Part shown: piece by piece, positions 1 through 7,209 of the stretch
Layout of the letters: the number at the start of each line of letters is the position of its first letter
Numbering within the stretch: the first letter of the stretch is position 1
Origin: JBFGCA01 sp041567315
Lineage (GTDB): Bacteria > Acidobacteriota > Thermoanaerobaculia > Multivoradales > JAHEKO01
Direction of reading: 5' to 3'
DNA: 28,703 nucleotides
NCBI GenBank assembly: GCA_041567315.1
Contig: JBFGCA010000059.1
Location: 1 to 28,703, forward strand
Translations under genes and position numbers: made by a program
The notes under the pieces: model-generated
What the model was told of the DNA's origin: nothing
Databases searched by the model: none
What the model saw: the letters and a program-made list of their open reading frames with translations, nothing else

Positions 1-575
<575 letters not shown>

Positions 576-968
576 GCGACGGCCCGGGGTTGTCGAGACG
601 GGGTGCGGAGCGGTCGCCCCGCCGAAGGTAACAGCGGCAGTCTAGCAGAGATTCCCTGGGCTTTCGGCCGGGCGGGCGGGTGCGGAGGGTCAGTCTTGGA
701 GGGCCGGTGGCGAGCGCCGACCGGGGCGGGGCCCGCCTGGGCACGGGGCGAGCCTTGCAGAAGGCGAGGGGGAGGCTCGCCCCTCCTGTCCGCCGAGCGC
801 TGGACGGCCCGTGGACTTCGCGGCTTCGCGCAGGCGCCCGGCTCCAGGTCCCTGTCGCGCCCCACCCCGGCCGGCTCTACCCGGCTTGGTGAGACTGACC
901 CTGGGCGGTCTATGGCCGGCGGATCTTGAGGACGAACGGCACCGAACGGCGAGCGGCGGTGGGGCGGT
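576..968. other. 393-bp gene-free interval between the M23 peptidase and secA, with a long hairpin
   Basis: No credible gene lies here. A short minus-strand frame crossing it (569-865) is arginine- and proline-rich and looks like composition noise. The notable structure is a perfect 10-bp inverted repeat, GGGGCGAGCC at 745-754 and GGCTCGCCCC at 774-783, with a 19-nt loop. No T-run follows on either strand. It could be a weak terminator for the M23 gene or a structured element upstream of secA. The secA promoter candidate lies at 639-647. Confidence 0.5.
639..647 (-). promoter_or_regulatory. secA: Possible extended -10 promoter for secA
   Basis: On the minus strand the sequence reads TGC followed by TAGACT, an extended -10 form. 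It would start transcription near 632 and leave a leader of about 57 nt before the secA ATG at 575. The -35 position (CCGAAA at 662-667) is poor, so this rests on the -10 alone. Confidence 0.35.
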
Positions 969-1832
969 CTAGGAGGTGCCGTCGAGGATATAGGCCAGGG
1001 GGTCGACGGGCCTGCCGTCGAGACGCACCTCGTAGTGCAGGTGATAGCCGGTGGTGCGGCCGCTGTTGCCGACGTAGCCGATGACGTCGCCGCGCCTCAC
1101 CTTGGCGCCGGGCTGGACGACGAAGCGCGACAGGTGGCCGTAGGAGGTAGCCAGCCCGTAGCCGTGCGACAGCACCACCGCCCGGCCCAGCCGGCCCAGC
1201 CGCTCGGCCTGCACCACGATGCCGTCGGCGGTCGCCTTGACCGGTTTGCCGGGGGCGGTCGAGATGTCGATCGCGCGATGGAGGGCGCGCCGGCCGGTCA
1301 CCGGATCCCGCCGGTAGCCGAAGCCGCTGGTCAGGATGCCCTTGACCGGAGCGATGGCGGGGGTCGACGAGATCAGCCGCTGGCGCTCGCCGAGCCGCGA
1401 GGCCACCAGCTCCATCTCGCCGTCGAGGCTCTCGGCGCGCTGGCGCAGGAGGTGCAGGTCGGCCGCAGAGGCCAGCTCCTCGTCACCCCCCACCCCGGCC
1501 TGTGGATCGCCGCTCACGCTCTCGAGCCCGGCGACGATCGCCAGCTGGCGGGTGCGCTCTTCGAACTCGCCGAGCTGCTTCTGCAGCCGGCGCACGCTGT
1601 CCTCGAACTCGCGGTTGACCTGCCGTAGCTCGTCGTTCTCGCTGGCCAGATCGGCCAGCTCCTGGCGGTCGATGGTGCTGGTGAAGAACGACCAGGTGGT
1701 GAAGATCGAAGCGGCGGCGAGCAGCACGACGGCGGCGCCAACCATAGCGAGCTGGCGGTTGGTGACCCGGAACTTACGAAATCGGGCGCGGGCATGGGGC
1801 ACCAGGATGACGGTGTGATGCTTCAGACCCAT
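969..1832 (-). CDS. M23 family metallopeptidase, membrane-anchored with coiled coil
   Basis: A 287-residue predicted envelope peptidase or peptidase-like activator acting on peptidoglycan. The N terminus is cytoplasmic and basic, followed by one membrane segment at about residues 28-50 and a coiled coil at about 55-105 and 125-155. The C-terminal M23/LytM domain spans about 165-285. Catalytic zinc ligands are visible: H185-x3-D189 in HRAID, H233 in YGHLS, and the HLH pair at 264-266. All are intact, so an active zinc endopeptidase is likely, unlike degenerate EnvC/NlpD-type activators. The start is the ATG at 1830-1832, preceded by GGAGGG at good spacing. A near-consensus promoter lies 64-91 bp upstream. 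The gene precedes secA on the same strand, separated by 393 bp, so the two need not be co-transcribed. Confidence 0.93.
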   Translation of the reverse strand: MGLKHHTVILVPHARARFRKFRVTNRQLAMVGAAVVLLAAASIFTTWSFFTSTIDRQELADLASENDELRQVNREFEDSVRRLQKQLGEFEERTRQLAIVAGLESVSGDPQAGVGGDEELASAADLHLLRQRAESLDGEMELVASRLGERQRLISSTPAIAPVKGILTSGFGYRRDPVTGRRALHRAIDISTAPGKPVKATADGIVVQAERLGRLGRAVVLSHGYGLATSYGHLSRFVVQPGAKVRRGDVIGYVGNSGRTTGYHLHYEVRLDGRPVDPLAYILDGTS

Positions 1833-1895
1833 GAACCCTCCGACCGAAAAAGTTGGGACCGTGCTGCTGAAGGCGGGTTGCCCGGAGCGGACGTG

Positions 1896-1923
1896 ATTGT
1901 ACCGTTGAGCGCACCCCTGTCAA
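1896..1923 (-). promoter_or_regulatory. Sigma-70 type promoter for the M23 peptidase gene
   Basis: On the minus strand a perfect TTGACA (1923-1918) is followed after 16 bp by TACAAT (1901-1896), one base from consensus. Transcription would start near 1889, giving a leader of about 57 nt before the ATG at 1832. It sits in the only gap between this gene and the YkgJ-type gene. Confidence 0.8.
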
Positions 1924-1949
1924 GCCTCTCAGACACGGCGATCTGGCGG

Positions 1950-2375
1950 CTACGGTCCGCGGCCGGCGTGGCGGCGGATCTCCTCGACCGTCCAGCGCCG
2001 GCCGCAGCCGATGCCGCCGCAGCTGCGGGCCGCCTGCCGCCAGCTTTCGGGGCTGGCCAGGTGCTCGGGCCAGAACGGGAAGGAGCGGCACTGCTCGGGC
2101 CGCGCCTCGTAGATCGTGCAGCCCTGCTCGCGGTCCCAGAAGACGCAGTCGCCGTCCGCCTTCTCGACCAGGCTGAGCCGTCCGCCCACCCGCCGCAGGT
2201 ACCGCCGCCCGAAGGCCTCGGGATCGAGACCGAGGAAGCGGGCGATGGCCTCGATCCGCCGCTTCCCGACCCACACGTACCCCTCGCCCTGGCAGCAGTG
2301 CCCGCAACGGCCGCACTCGAAGTGCAGCCCGTCCTCGAACCAGGACTCCCCGCCCGCCGCCAGGGCATCGCTCAT
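1950..2375 (-). CDS. YkgJ-type CxxCxxCC zinc/iron-chelating domain protein
   Basis: A 141-residue soluble protein with the YkgJ-family cysteine signature ECGRCGHCC (C21, C24, C27, C28). A second set of cysteines follows in DCVFWDREQGCTIYEARPEQC, then SCGGIGCG. This arrangement is typical of the family formerly called UPF0153, thought to bind zinc or an iron-sulfur cluster; the reaction is not known. The ATG at 2373-2375 is preferred because homology begins soon after it. A TTG six codons upstream (2391-2393) is in frame but adds only a short, unconserved-looking extension. It lies 34 bp downstream of the membrane protein gene on the same strand and may be co-transcribed with it. Confidence 0.85.
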   Translation of the reverse strand: MSDALAAGGESWFEDGLHFECGRCGHCCQGEGYVWVGKRRIEAIARFLGLDPEAFGRRYLRRVGGRLSLVEKADGDCVFWDREQGCTIYEARPEQCRSFPFWPEHLASPESWRQAARSCGGIGCGRRWTVEEIRRHAGRGP

Positions 2376-2409
2376 GGCGCCAGCGTAGCCCAACCGGCCG
2401 CAGACGCGC

Positions 2410-3165
2410 TCACGGCATCGCCGGTCCGGGCGTGCCCCAGATCAGGCTGGTCAGGAAGGCCGCGAGGAAGAACAGATAGCGGCCCAGCCAGCCGAGCCAG
2501 GAGCCGCTCGGGGAGGCCACCTGGCGGGGCGCGAAGACGTAGAGCACGTAGTAGAGCAGCGAGCCCAGGACGACGATCACGGTGCCGAACTGGGCGCCGG
2601 CCAGCTCGGTTTGCGGACCGCCCCGGGCGAGGATGGAGAGATCGAGCCCGCCGAAGGCCGACTCGATGAAGCCCGAGAAGGTCACGGCGCCGACCGCCAC
2701 CGCCGGGAGCATCAGCACACGACGCAGAAGGTAGGGCGCCGCCGGCAGCCACGGCTGGAGCAGCAGAGTGCCGCCGACGAAGACCACGACCCAGGCGAAG
2801 AGCCGCTCGCCGGCGTCGCTGCCGAGCTGCTCGAAGCCCTCCTCGACCAGCATCGCCAGCACCACCAGCATCGGCAGCCGGGCGTAGTTGGCCGGGGTCA
2901 TCCAGCCCTCCTCGCCCACCCAGCTCGTCTGGCTCGGATCGCGGGTGGCCAGACAGACCGCCGCCGCCGCGGCCGCCGCGAGCAGCGTGAGCCCGAGGAG
3001 CGGGCTGCCCCCGGCCTCGAGGGCCGCCGGCAGGTCGGCGGGCAGCACCCGGCGCAGAGCGCGCTCCACCAGCGGCTCGCCGAGCGCGAACCAGACGAAC
3101 AGCGCGACGTCCTCGATCTGCAGGCCGCTCAGCCCGCGGAGCGGGTGCGGCTCCCGGCTCTGCAC
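2410..3165 (-). CDS. Polytopic membrane protein of unknown function
   Basis: About 251 residues with six or seven hydrophobic segments, for example ALFVWFALGEPLVE, LLGLTLLAAAAAAAVCLAT, MLVVLAMLVEEGF, WVVVFVGGTLLLQPWL, FGTVIVVLGSLLYYVLYVF and YLFFLAAFLTSLIWG. No catalytic motif or family signature was recognised. The reading frame is open far upstream, to about 3654, but that extension is arginine-rich and non-membrane-like. I therefore place the start at the GTG at 3163-3165, just before the hydrophilic N terminus QSREPHPLRG. A TAGAAT -10 hexamer lies 9-14 bp upstream, which would make the mRNA nearly leaderless. The start is uncertain, but the coding nature of the C-terminal 230 residues is well supported by hydropathy. 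Confidence 0.65.
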   Translation of the reverse strand: MQSREPHPLRGLSGLQIEDVALFVWFALGEPLVERALRRVLPADLPAALEAGGSPLLGLTLLAAAAAAAVCLATRDPSQTSWVGEEGWMTPANYARLPMLVVLAMLVEEGFEQLGSDAGERLFAWVVVFVGGTLLLQPWLPAAPYLLRRVLMLPAVAVGAVTFSGFIESAFGGLDLSILARGGPQTELAGAQFGTVIVVLGSLLYYVLYVFAPRQVASPSGSWLGWLGRYLFFLAAFLTSLIWGTPGPAMP

Positions 3166-3173
3166 GGCCGAGG

Positions 3174-3179
3174 ATTCTA
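3174..3179 (-). promoter_or_regulatory. Candidate -10 box for the membrane protein gene
   Basis: TAGAAT on the minus strand, five of six matches to consensus, ends 9 bp before the GTG chosen as start. Transcription would begin about 2 nt before the codon. No good -35 is seen. Confidence 0.3.
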
Positions 3180-3350
3180 GTGCTAGTGGACCGTAACGGA
3201 TGAAAGCGTGGTGGATGATCGAGTGCTCGGTACGTGAGACCAGCTGTTGTCGTGGGGCCCTGGGAGGCGCAGCTCCAGCGGTTTCGCGAGATCGGCCTCC
3301 AACTGATGAGGCACGAATGGCACGACCAGGACCGGCAGGCGGATGGCGGG

Positions 3351-3359
3351 TGTTATGCT
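3351..3359 (+). promoter_or_regulatory. Candidate extended -10 promoter for the NifU-like/DsrE-like pair
   Basis: TGT followed by TATGCT forms an extended -10 on the plus strand, in the 270-bp gap between the divergent membrane gene and the NifU-like frame. A start near 3366 would precede all three possible translation starts (3400, 3439, 3514). There is no convincing -35. Nothing else was recognised in 3180-3399. Confidence 0.25.
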
Positions 3360-3438
3360 CGCGGCTCCACTGAAACTCTAAGGTAGGCGATCCGGTAAAG
3401 TGACCTGAAACCAGGACTGCTGCGGTGGTGCGCCGCGG

Positions 3439-3807
3439 CTGACGGTTACCGACTATTTCGATCTGGGGCTTGCGCGCCAGCGGCGAGGCTGCGTTGGAAC
3501 CAGCGGCAGGGTAGTGTCGAGCAGGGAGGGGTTGGCCGTTCGCTTCTACCTGCAGGTCAGGGACGAGAAGATCGCCGCAGCCTCCTTCGAGAGCACCACT
3601 TGCGTCACTCTCGTGGCCTACTGTGAGCTGCTCTGCCACCAGGCGGAGCGGCACACCCTGCGGGATGCGATTGCCCTGAGCCCCGCGGAGCTGGCAGCGG
3701 CGTTGCCCGACGTTCCTCCGGTCAAACGCGATCGCGCGCTGCTGGCGACAGCCGCCTTTCAGAGCGCCATCGCCCAGATCGTCTGTGGCGCCGGCGTCGC
3801 ACCATAA
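3439..3807 (+). CDS. NifU/IscU-like iron-sulfur scaffold domain protein (start uncertain)
   Basis: The protein resembles the NifU N-terminal/IscU fold, which assembles Fe-S clusters. Visible landmarks are TDYFDLGLARQRRG (IscU DHYENPRNVG region), RFYLQVRDEKIAAASFESTTC (beta strands leading to the second scaffold cysteine), and ALPDVPPVKRDRALLATAAFQSAIAQ (IscU LPPVK...A..A region). The first scaffold cysteine motif (CGD) is missing and the third cysteine site is altered, so it is a divergent member. Homology clearly begins upstream of the first conventional start (GTG at 3514), at a CTG at 3439 with no Shine-Dalgarno. An in-frame GTG at 3400 is separated from it by a TGA at 3406. The stop is TAA at 3805-3807, and a DsrE-like gene follows after 23 bp. 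Confidence 0.7.
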   Translation: MTVTDYFDLGLARQRRGCVGTSGRVVSSREGLAVRFYLQVRDEKIAAASFESTTCVTLVAYCELLCHQAERHTLRDAIALSPAELAAALPDVPPVKRDRALLATAAFQSAIAQIVCGAGVAP

Positions 3808-3830
3808 TCTGCGCTGGAGAGGAGAAGACT

Positions 3831-4169
3831 ATGAAGGTCGCCTACATCTTTGCCACTTCGAGGCACACGGTCTCCTACGTGCTCGCGAAGATGATCCTGC
3901 CACAGCTCGAAGAAGACCGACATGGGGTCGACGTGGTCGGCATGTTCTTCTTCGAGGACAACAACTACGTCCTCGTCAAGGGCGATCCCATTGGCGAGCG
4001 TTTGCACAAAGTGGCGCGGGAGAAGGGCATCCTGCTGATGGGATGCGACCAGTGCTGCTACGAGCGGGAGATCGCGAACCGGCTCTTCGACGGTGTGCCG
4101 ATCGGCTGTTTCCCGGATCTTTACGGGGCGCTGGCAGGGAACATGCCCGACCAGGTGATCACTCTCTGA
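3831..4169 (+). CDS. DsrE-like sulfur-relay family protein
   Basis: A 112-residue alpha/beta protein whose N terminus MKVAYIFATSRHTVSYVLAK and core VDVVGMFFFEDNNYVL fit the DsrE/DsrF-like fold used in sulfur transfer. The expected active cysteine loop is present as LLMGCDQCCYER (about residues 69-80), with an extra vicinal Cys-Cys pair, followed by VPIGCFPDLYGALAGN. I recall a DsrE-related family named SaoD from selenium-associated operons with a similar sequence, but I could not check it. The ATG at 3831 has a strong GGAGAGGAG Shine-Dalgarno. It follows the NifU-like gene closely and is likely co-transcribed. Its last 11 bp overlap the 3' end of the decarboxylase gene on the other strand. 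Confidence 0.85.
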   Translation: MKVAYIFATSRHTVSYVLAKMILPQLEEDRHGVDVVGMFFFEDNNYVLVKGDPIGERLHKVAREKGILLMGCDQCCYEREIANRLFDGVPIGCFPDLYGALAGNMPDQVITL

Positions 4170-5439
4170 TCCGCGGGGGCACCGCGGCACGCTCCCGTTT
4201 GCCAGGCGGCGGGCCGAGTCTGCGCAGAAACTCGGAGCGAAGCGGCCGCTGCCCCGTTGAATCGAATGCCAGGCCCTGGCGTAGGGGCTGGAGATCATGG
4301 CCGCGAAAAGCCACCTCCATCGGTGTGGGGTGGCTGAGGAACAACAGCGGTGAGGCGGTCAGGCCGTAGGCGCCCGCATTGGGGAACGCCAGGACGTCGC
4401 CGGGTGCCAGCTCTGGAAGCGGACAGGCCCTGGCCAGCACGTCGTCGGGTAGACAGAGCGCTCCGAGAACGGAGGTCGGTGCTGTCGACGAGCCCTCGGC
4501 GGTCAAGACCAGGGGAGGCAGTGAGTCCCACCCCAGCTTCAGCTCACAGAGATCGGCCCGGTGGTGCACGCCCCCATCGACCACGACGCCGCGGCCTCCA
4601 GCCAGACTCTGCTCGCCGACCACGGTGGTCAGGTACCAGCCCGCTTCCGCCACCAGGTAGCGGCCCAGTTCCAGCACCAGCCGTGCGGGATGTGCCTCAG
4701 CCACGAGCCGTTGCAGCTCGCGCGCCACGGTGGCGACATCGAGGGACGGCTGTCCCTGACGGTAGGGTATGCCGAAGCCTCCGCCGAGATTGAGGGTCTC
4801 CGGCTTGACCTCCAGCAGCTGCGAGGCGCGGCGGCATAGATCGAGAGAGTCGCGCAGCTGCCGGGCAACGTCGCCGGCCTCCAGCACCTGGGAACCACAG
4901 TAGACCTGGAAACCGACCAGGCGCATCGGATTCGACTCGAGGAGACGGCGGCAGTCCTCCAGCTGGTCGAAGGGGATTCCGAAACGAGAAGACCTCCCCA
5001 TGTCGATCACCGCATGAGTGGGGAAGTCGGGACGCAGGCGTAGCAGGGCGCGGTGCTTGCGGCTCGCGCAGCGCCGCAGGTCGGTCAGCGAGTCGATCGC
5101 CACGACCAGGTCCGGATGCTCATCGAGCAGTCGGAGGGTCTCGGCCGACTTCACCGGTCCACCGACCTGGATCCGGCCGGTCTCGAATCCCGCTTGGATG
5201 GCGATCGCCAGCTCACCGGCTGAAGCGGTGTCCGCACCGAGGCCCGATCGGGCCAGGACCTGACACACGCCCAGCGAGGGGTTCGCCTTCAGCGAGTAGA
5301 GGAGATCAACCTCGGCGGGCAGCAGCTTCGCGAGGCGCCGCACCTGGCCCGCCACGATCTCGAAGTCGTAGGCGTATACGGGGGTGCCGTAGCGCTCGGC
5401 GATGCTTCGCAGCACCTCGCGCTTCGACTCAGCACTCAC
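4159..5439 (-). CDS. Fold-III PLP-dependent decarboxylase (LysA/BtrK-like)
   Basis: A 426-residue alanine-racemase-fold decarboxylase of the diaminopimelate/ornithine decarboxylase group. The PLP lysine is K51 in YSLKANPS. The phosphate-binding GGGFGIPY, the ELGRYLVAEAG segment and the C-terminal GAYGLTASPLLF are all present. The substrate loop reads GALCLPDDVL rather than the CESGD-like form of LysA. This resembles decarboxylases of amino acids attached to carriers or of diaminobutyrate-type substrates, so the substrate is not assigned. I start at the GTG at 5437-5439, eleven residues before the conserved IAERYGTPVYAYD. This start overlaps the end of the ATP-grasp/GNAT gene by 11 bp, indicating translational coupling. 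The longer frame back to 5520 lies inside that gene and is rejected. Confidence 0.88.
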   Translation of the reverse strand: MSAESKREVLRSIAERYGTPVYAYDFEIVAGQVRRLAKLLPAEVDLLYSLKANPSLGVCQVLARSGLGADTASAGELAIAIQAGFETGRIQVGGPVKSAETLRLLDEHPDLVVAIDSLTDLRRCASRKHRALLRLRPDFPTHAVIDMGRSSRFGIPFDQLEDCRRLLESNPMRLVGFQVYCGSQVLEAGDVARQLRDSLDLCRRASQLLEVKPETLNLGGGFGIPYRQGQPSLDVATVARELQRLVAEAHPARLVLELGRYLVAEAGWYLTTVVGEQSLAGGRGVVVDGGVHHRADLCELKLGWDSLPPLVLTAEGSSTAPTSVLGALCLPDDVLARACPLPELAPGDVLAFPNAGAYGLTASPLLFLSHPTPMEVAFRGHDLQPLRQGLAFDSTGQRPLRSEFLRRLGPPPGKRERAAVPPRIRE

Positions 5440-7171
5440 AGCAGCTCTGCAGGCTCTGTTCGCGCGGTCGAAACCCGAGGTGCCGGAAAAGGCCGGAGCT
5501 GTGCGGGTCGCGAGGGTCAACGAAGACCCTCATCTCGGCGCAGCCGCGAGCGGCGAAGATGCCCATCAGCCGCCTCACGAGACTGCTGCCGACGCCCGAG
5601 CGCCGATCGCCGGGGATGACGCCGAGGCAGGAGGCGAAGCCGGTGGTGCCGTCGGTCGATCCCAGGACGACGCCACGATCCTCGACGATCAGCCAGAGAT
5701 CGGGCGACGTCTCGCCCTTGCTGCCGGTCACCAGCCAGTCGATGCACTTGTCAGCCTCCTGCTGGGCCTCCTCGTCCGGATACTCGCCAAAATTGGTGCG
5801 TGCCACCAGCGGCCGCACGATGCGCCGCGCGTCATCCGCCGAGAGACCCGCGAGAGACTCGATCGGCCGCTCCGCGGACGTGGAGTAGTCGCCGTCGCCG
5901 TCGAGCGGCAGGGACCACCACTGACAGTCCACCGGCTCGACCACGAAGTGAATGGCCTCTGCGGCTTCCGCCAGGGCGCGATCGACCTCCTCGGGGCGCT
6001 CCCCGGCCGCAGTGAGGAAGCCGATGTAGCAGCTCTGCTCGGGGAAGGAGACCACCAGGTCGCCGGGGCAAGCGCTGACGATGACGTCCTGGATCTCGGG
6101 GATCGCGGCTGCAGTCTCGGTGCCCTCGACGCGCACCAGCTGCCCCTCGCGGCGAATCGGCAGCATCATCGATCCGGCGCTGACCGCCCGCCGCCGCGGC
6201 GGCGGCGTCTCGCGGCCGAGGGCAATGCCCAGCAGCAGCTCGTGGATGTCCTCTTCGAGCAGATAGCGGAAGACCCGGGAGCAGGCGCCGCCGATCAGGC
6301 GCGCGCCGACCTCGATCACGAAGGCGTCCGCGTCCGAGAAGCGAATCTCGCAGTGGGCGGCGCCGTGCCGGAGGCCCAGAGCCCGAATGGCCGCCGTGGC
6401 CAGCTCCTCGTACCGGCGCAGCCGGGCCTCCGGAAGCAGGCTTGGAGTCCGGTAGATCGTCTCTTCGAAATACGGCCCCTCCAACGGCCTGGGCTTGTCG
6501 AAGACGCAGAGGATCTCGGGAACTCCGTCTCGCACCAGCGCCTCGACCGAGATCTCGTGGCCGGAGAGATATTTCTCCACCAGCTGTTCGCGATCCGAGC
6601 GGCCGCCAGTGTCGAGACCGTGGGTAGCGACGATGCGTCGCAGGCGCCGATAGGCCTGGCGTAGCTCGCTCTCGGAGTCGGCGCGGATCACGCCCTGGCT
6701 CGCGGAGCCGCGGACCGGCTTCACCACCACGGGATAACCTGACGTCGCCGCCCAGCGCACCGCGTCGTCGACGTCCCGCGCCAGCGTATACGGCGCGATC
6801 GGCACGCCGGCCGCGAGGAACCGCCCCTTCATCAGCGGCTTGTCCGCCGCGGCGTCGGCGGCCGCCACCGGATGTCCCGGCAGGTCCAACTCCGCCGCAA
6901 CTCGCGCAACCGCGGGGACCGCTTGGTCGTCGTAGGCAACTACTCCGTTGATCGGCCGGCCGGCGTTCAGCGCCACCGCCGCCGCCGTCACCGAGTCGGG
7001 TGAGCGTGGATCCAGGAACTCACAGCGATCGGCCAGTGAGTGCAAGTCGCCGCACGGCATCGTCGGGGCGAAGATCGTGGTGGACAAGCCCAGCTTCCTC
7101 GCCGCCTGTAGTGGATCCTCCGGAACGCAGGCCTGCGAGCCGAGAATGAAGAGAACGTGTTCACCCGTCAC
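5429..7171 (-). CDS. ATP-grasp ligase fused to a GNAT acetyltransferase, with CCEC tail
   Basis: A 580-residue two-domain enzyme. Residues 1 to about 400 are an ATP-grasp ligase: nucleotide-binding lysine in YPVVVKPVRGSASQG, LVEKYLSGHEISVEALV, and the metal-binding AHCEIRFSDADAFVIEVGAR. It probably joins a carboxylate to an amine or thiol. After a linker, residues about 440-572 form a GNAT domain with the acetyl-CoA loop GVIPGDRRSGVGSSL and a C-terminal HSSGLFRHLGFRPRE. The protein ends SLQSCCEC, an unusual cysteine cluster at the very C terminus. The start is the GTG at 7169-7171, preceded by a purine-rich GAGAG; it lies 38 bp after the selenocysteine-extended end of the radical SAM gene. 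The stop overlaps the decarboxylase start. The substrate is unknown. Confidence 0.9.
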   Translation of the reverse strand: MTGEHVLFILGSQACVPEDPLQAARKLGLSTTIFAPTMPCGDLHSLADRCEFLDPRSPDSVTAAAVALNAGRPINGVVAYDDQAVPAVARVAAELDLPGHPVAAADAAADKPLMKGRFLAAGVPIAPYTLARDVDDAVRWAATSGYPVVVKPVRGSASQGVIRADSESELRQAYRRLRRIVATHGLDTGGRSDREQLVEKYLSGHEISVEALVRDGVPEILCVFDKPRPLEGPYFEETIYRTPSLLPEARLRRYEELATAAIRALGLRHGAAHCEIRFSDADAFVIEVGARLIGGACSRVFRYLLEEDIHELLLGIALGRETPPPRRRAVSAGSMMLPIRREGQLVRVEGTETAAAIPEIQDVIVSACPGDLVVSFPEQSCYIGFLTAAGERPEEVDRALAEAAEAIHFVVEPVDCQWWSLPLDGDGDYSTSAERPIESLAGLSADDARRIVRPLVARTNFGEYPDEEAQQEADKCIDWLVTGSKGETSPDLWLIVEDRGVVLGSTDGTTGFASCLGVIPGDRRSGVGSSLVRRLMGIFAARGCAEMRVFVDPRDPHSSGLFRHLGFRPREQSLQSCCEC

Positions 7172-7209
7172 GGCAGTCTCTCCAGTGGGCCTGAGAGTAC
7201 GGTGTCGGG

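Noticed and set aside
3166..3654. N-terminal extension of the membrane protein frame
   Set aside because: Composition changes abruptly to arginine-rich and non-hydrophobic sequence, and it runs antisense to the NifU-like frame.
5401..5431. TGA after CCEC in the ATP-grasp/GNAT gene as another selenocysteine codon
   Set aside because: The frame beyond it is long but arginine-rich, overlaps the decarboxylase, and shows no SECIS-like hairpin with a bulged U at the right distance. A normal stop is simpler.
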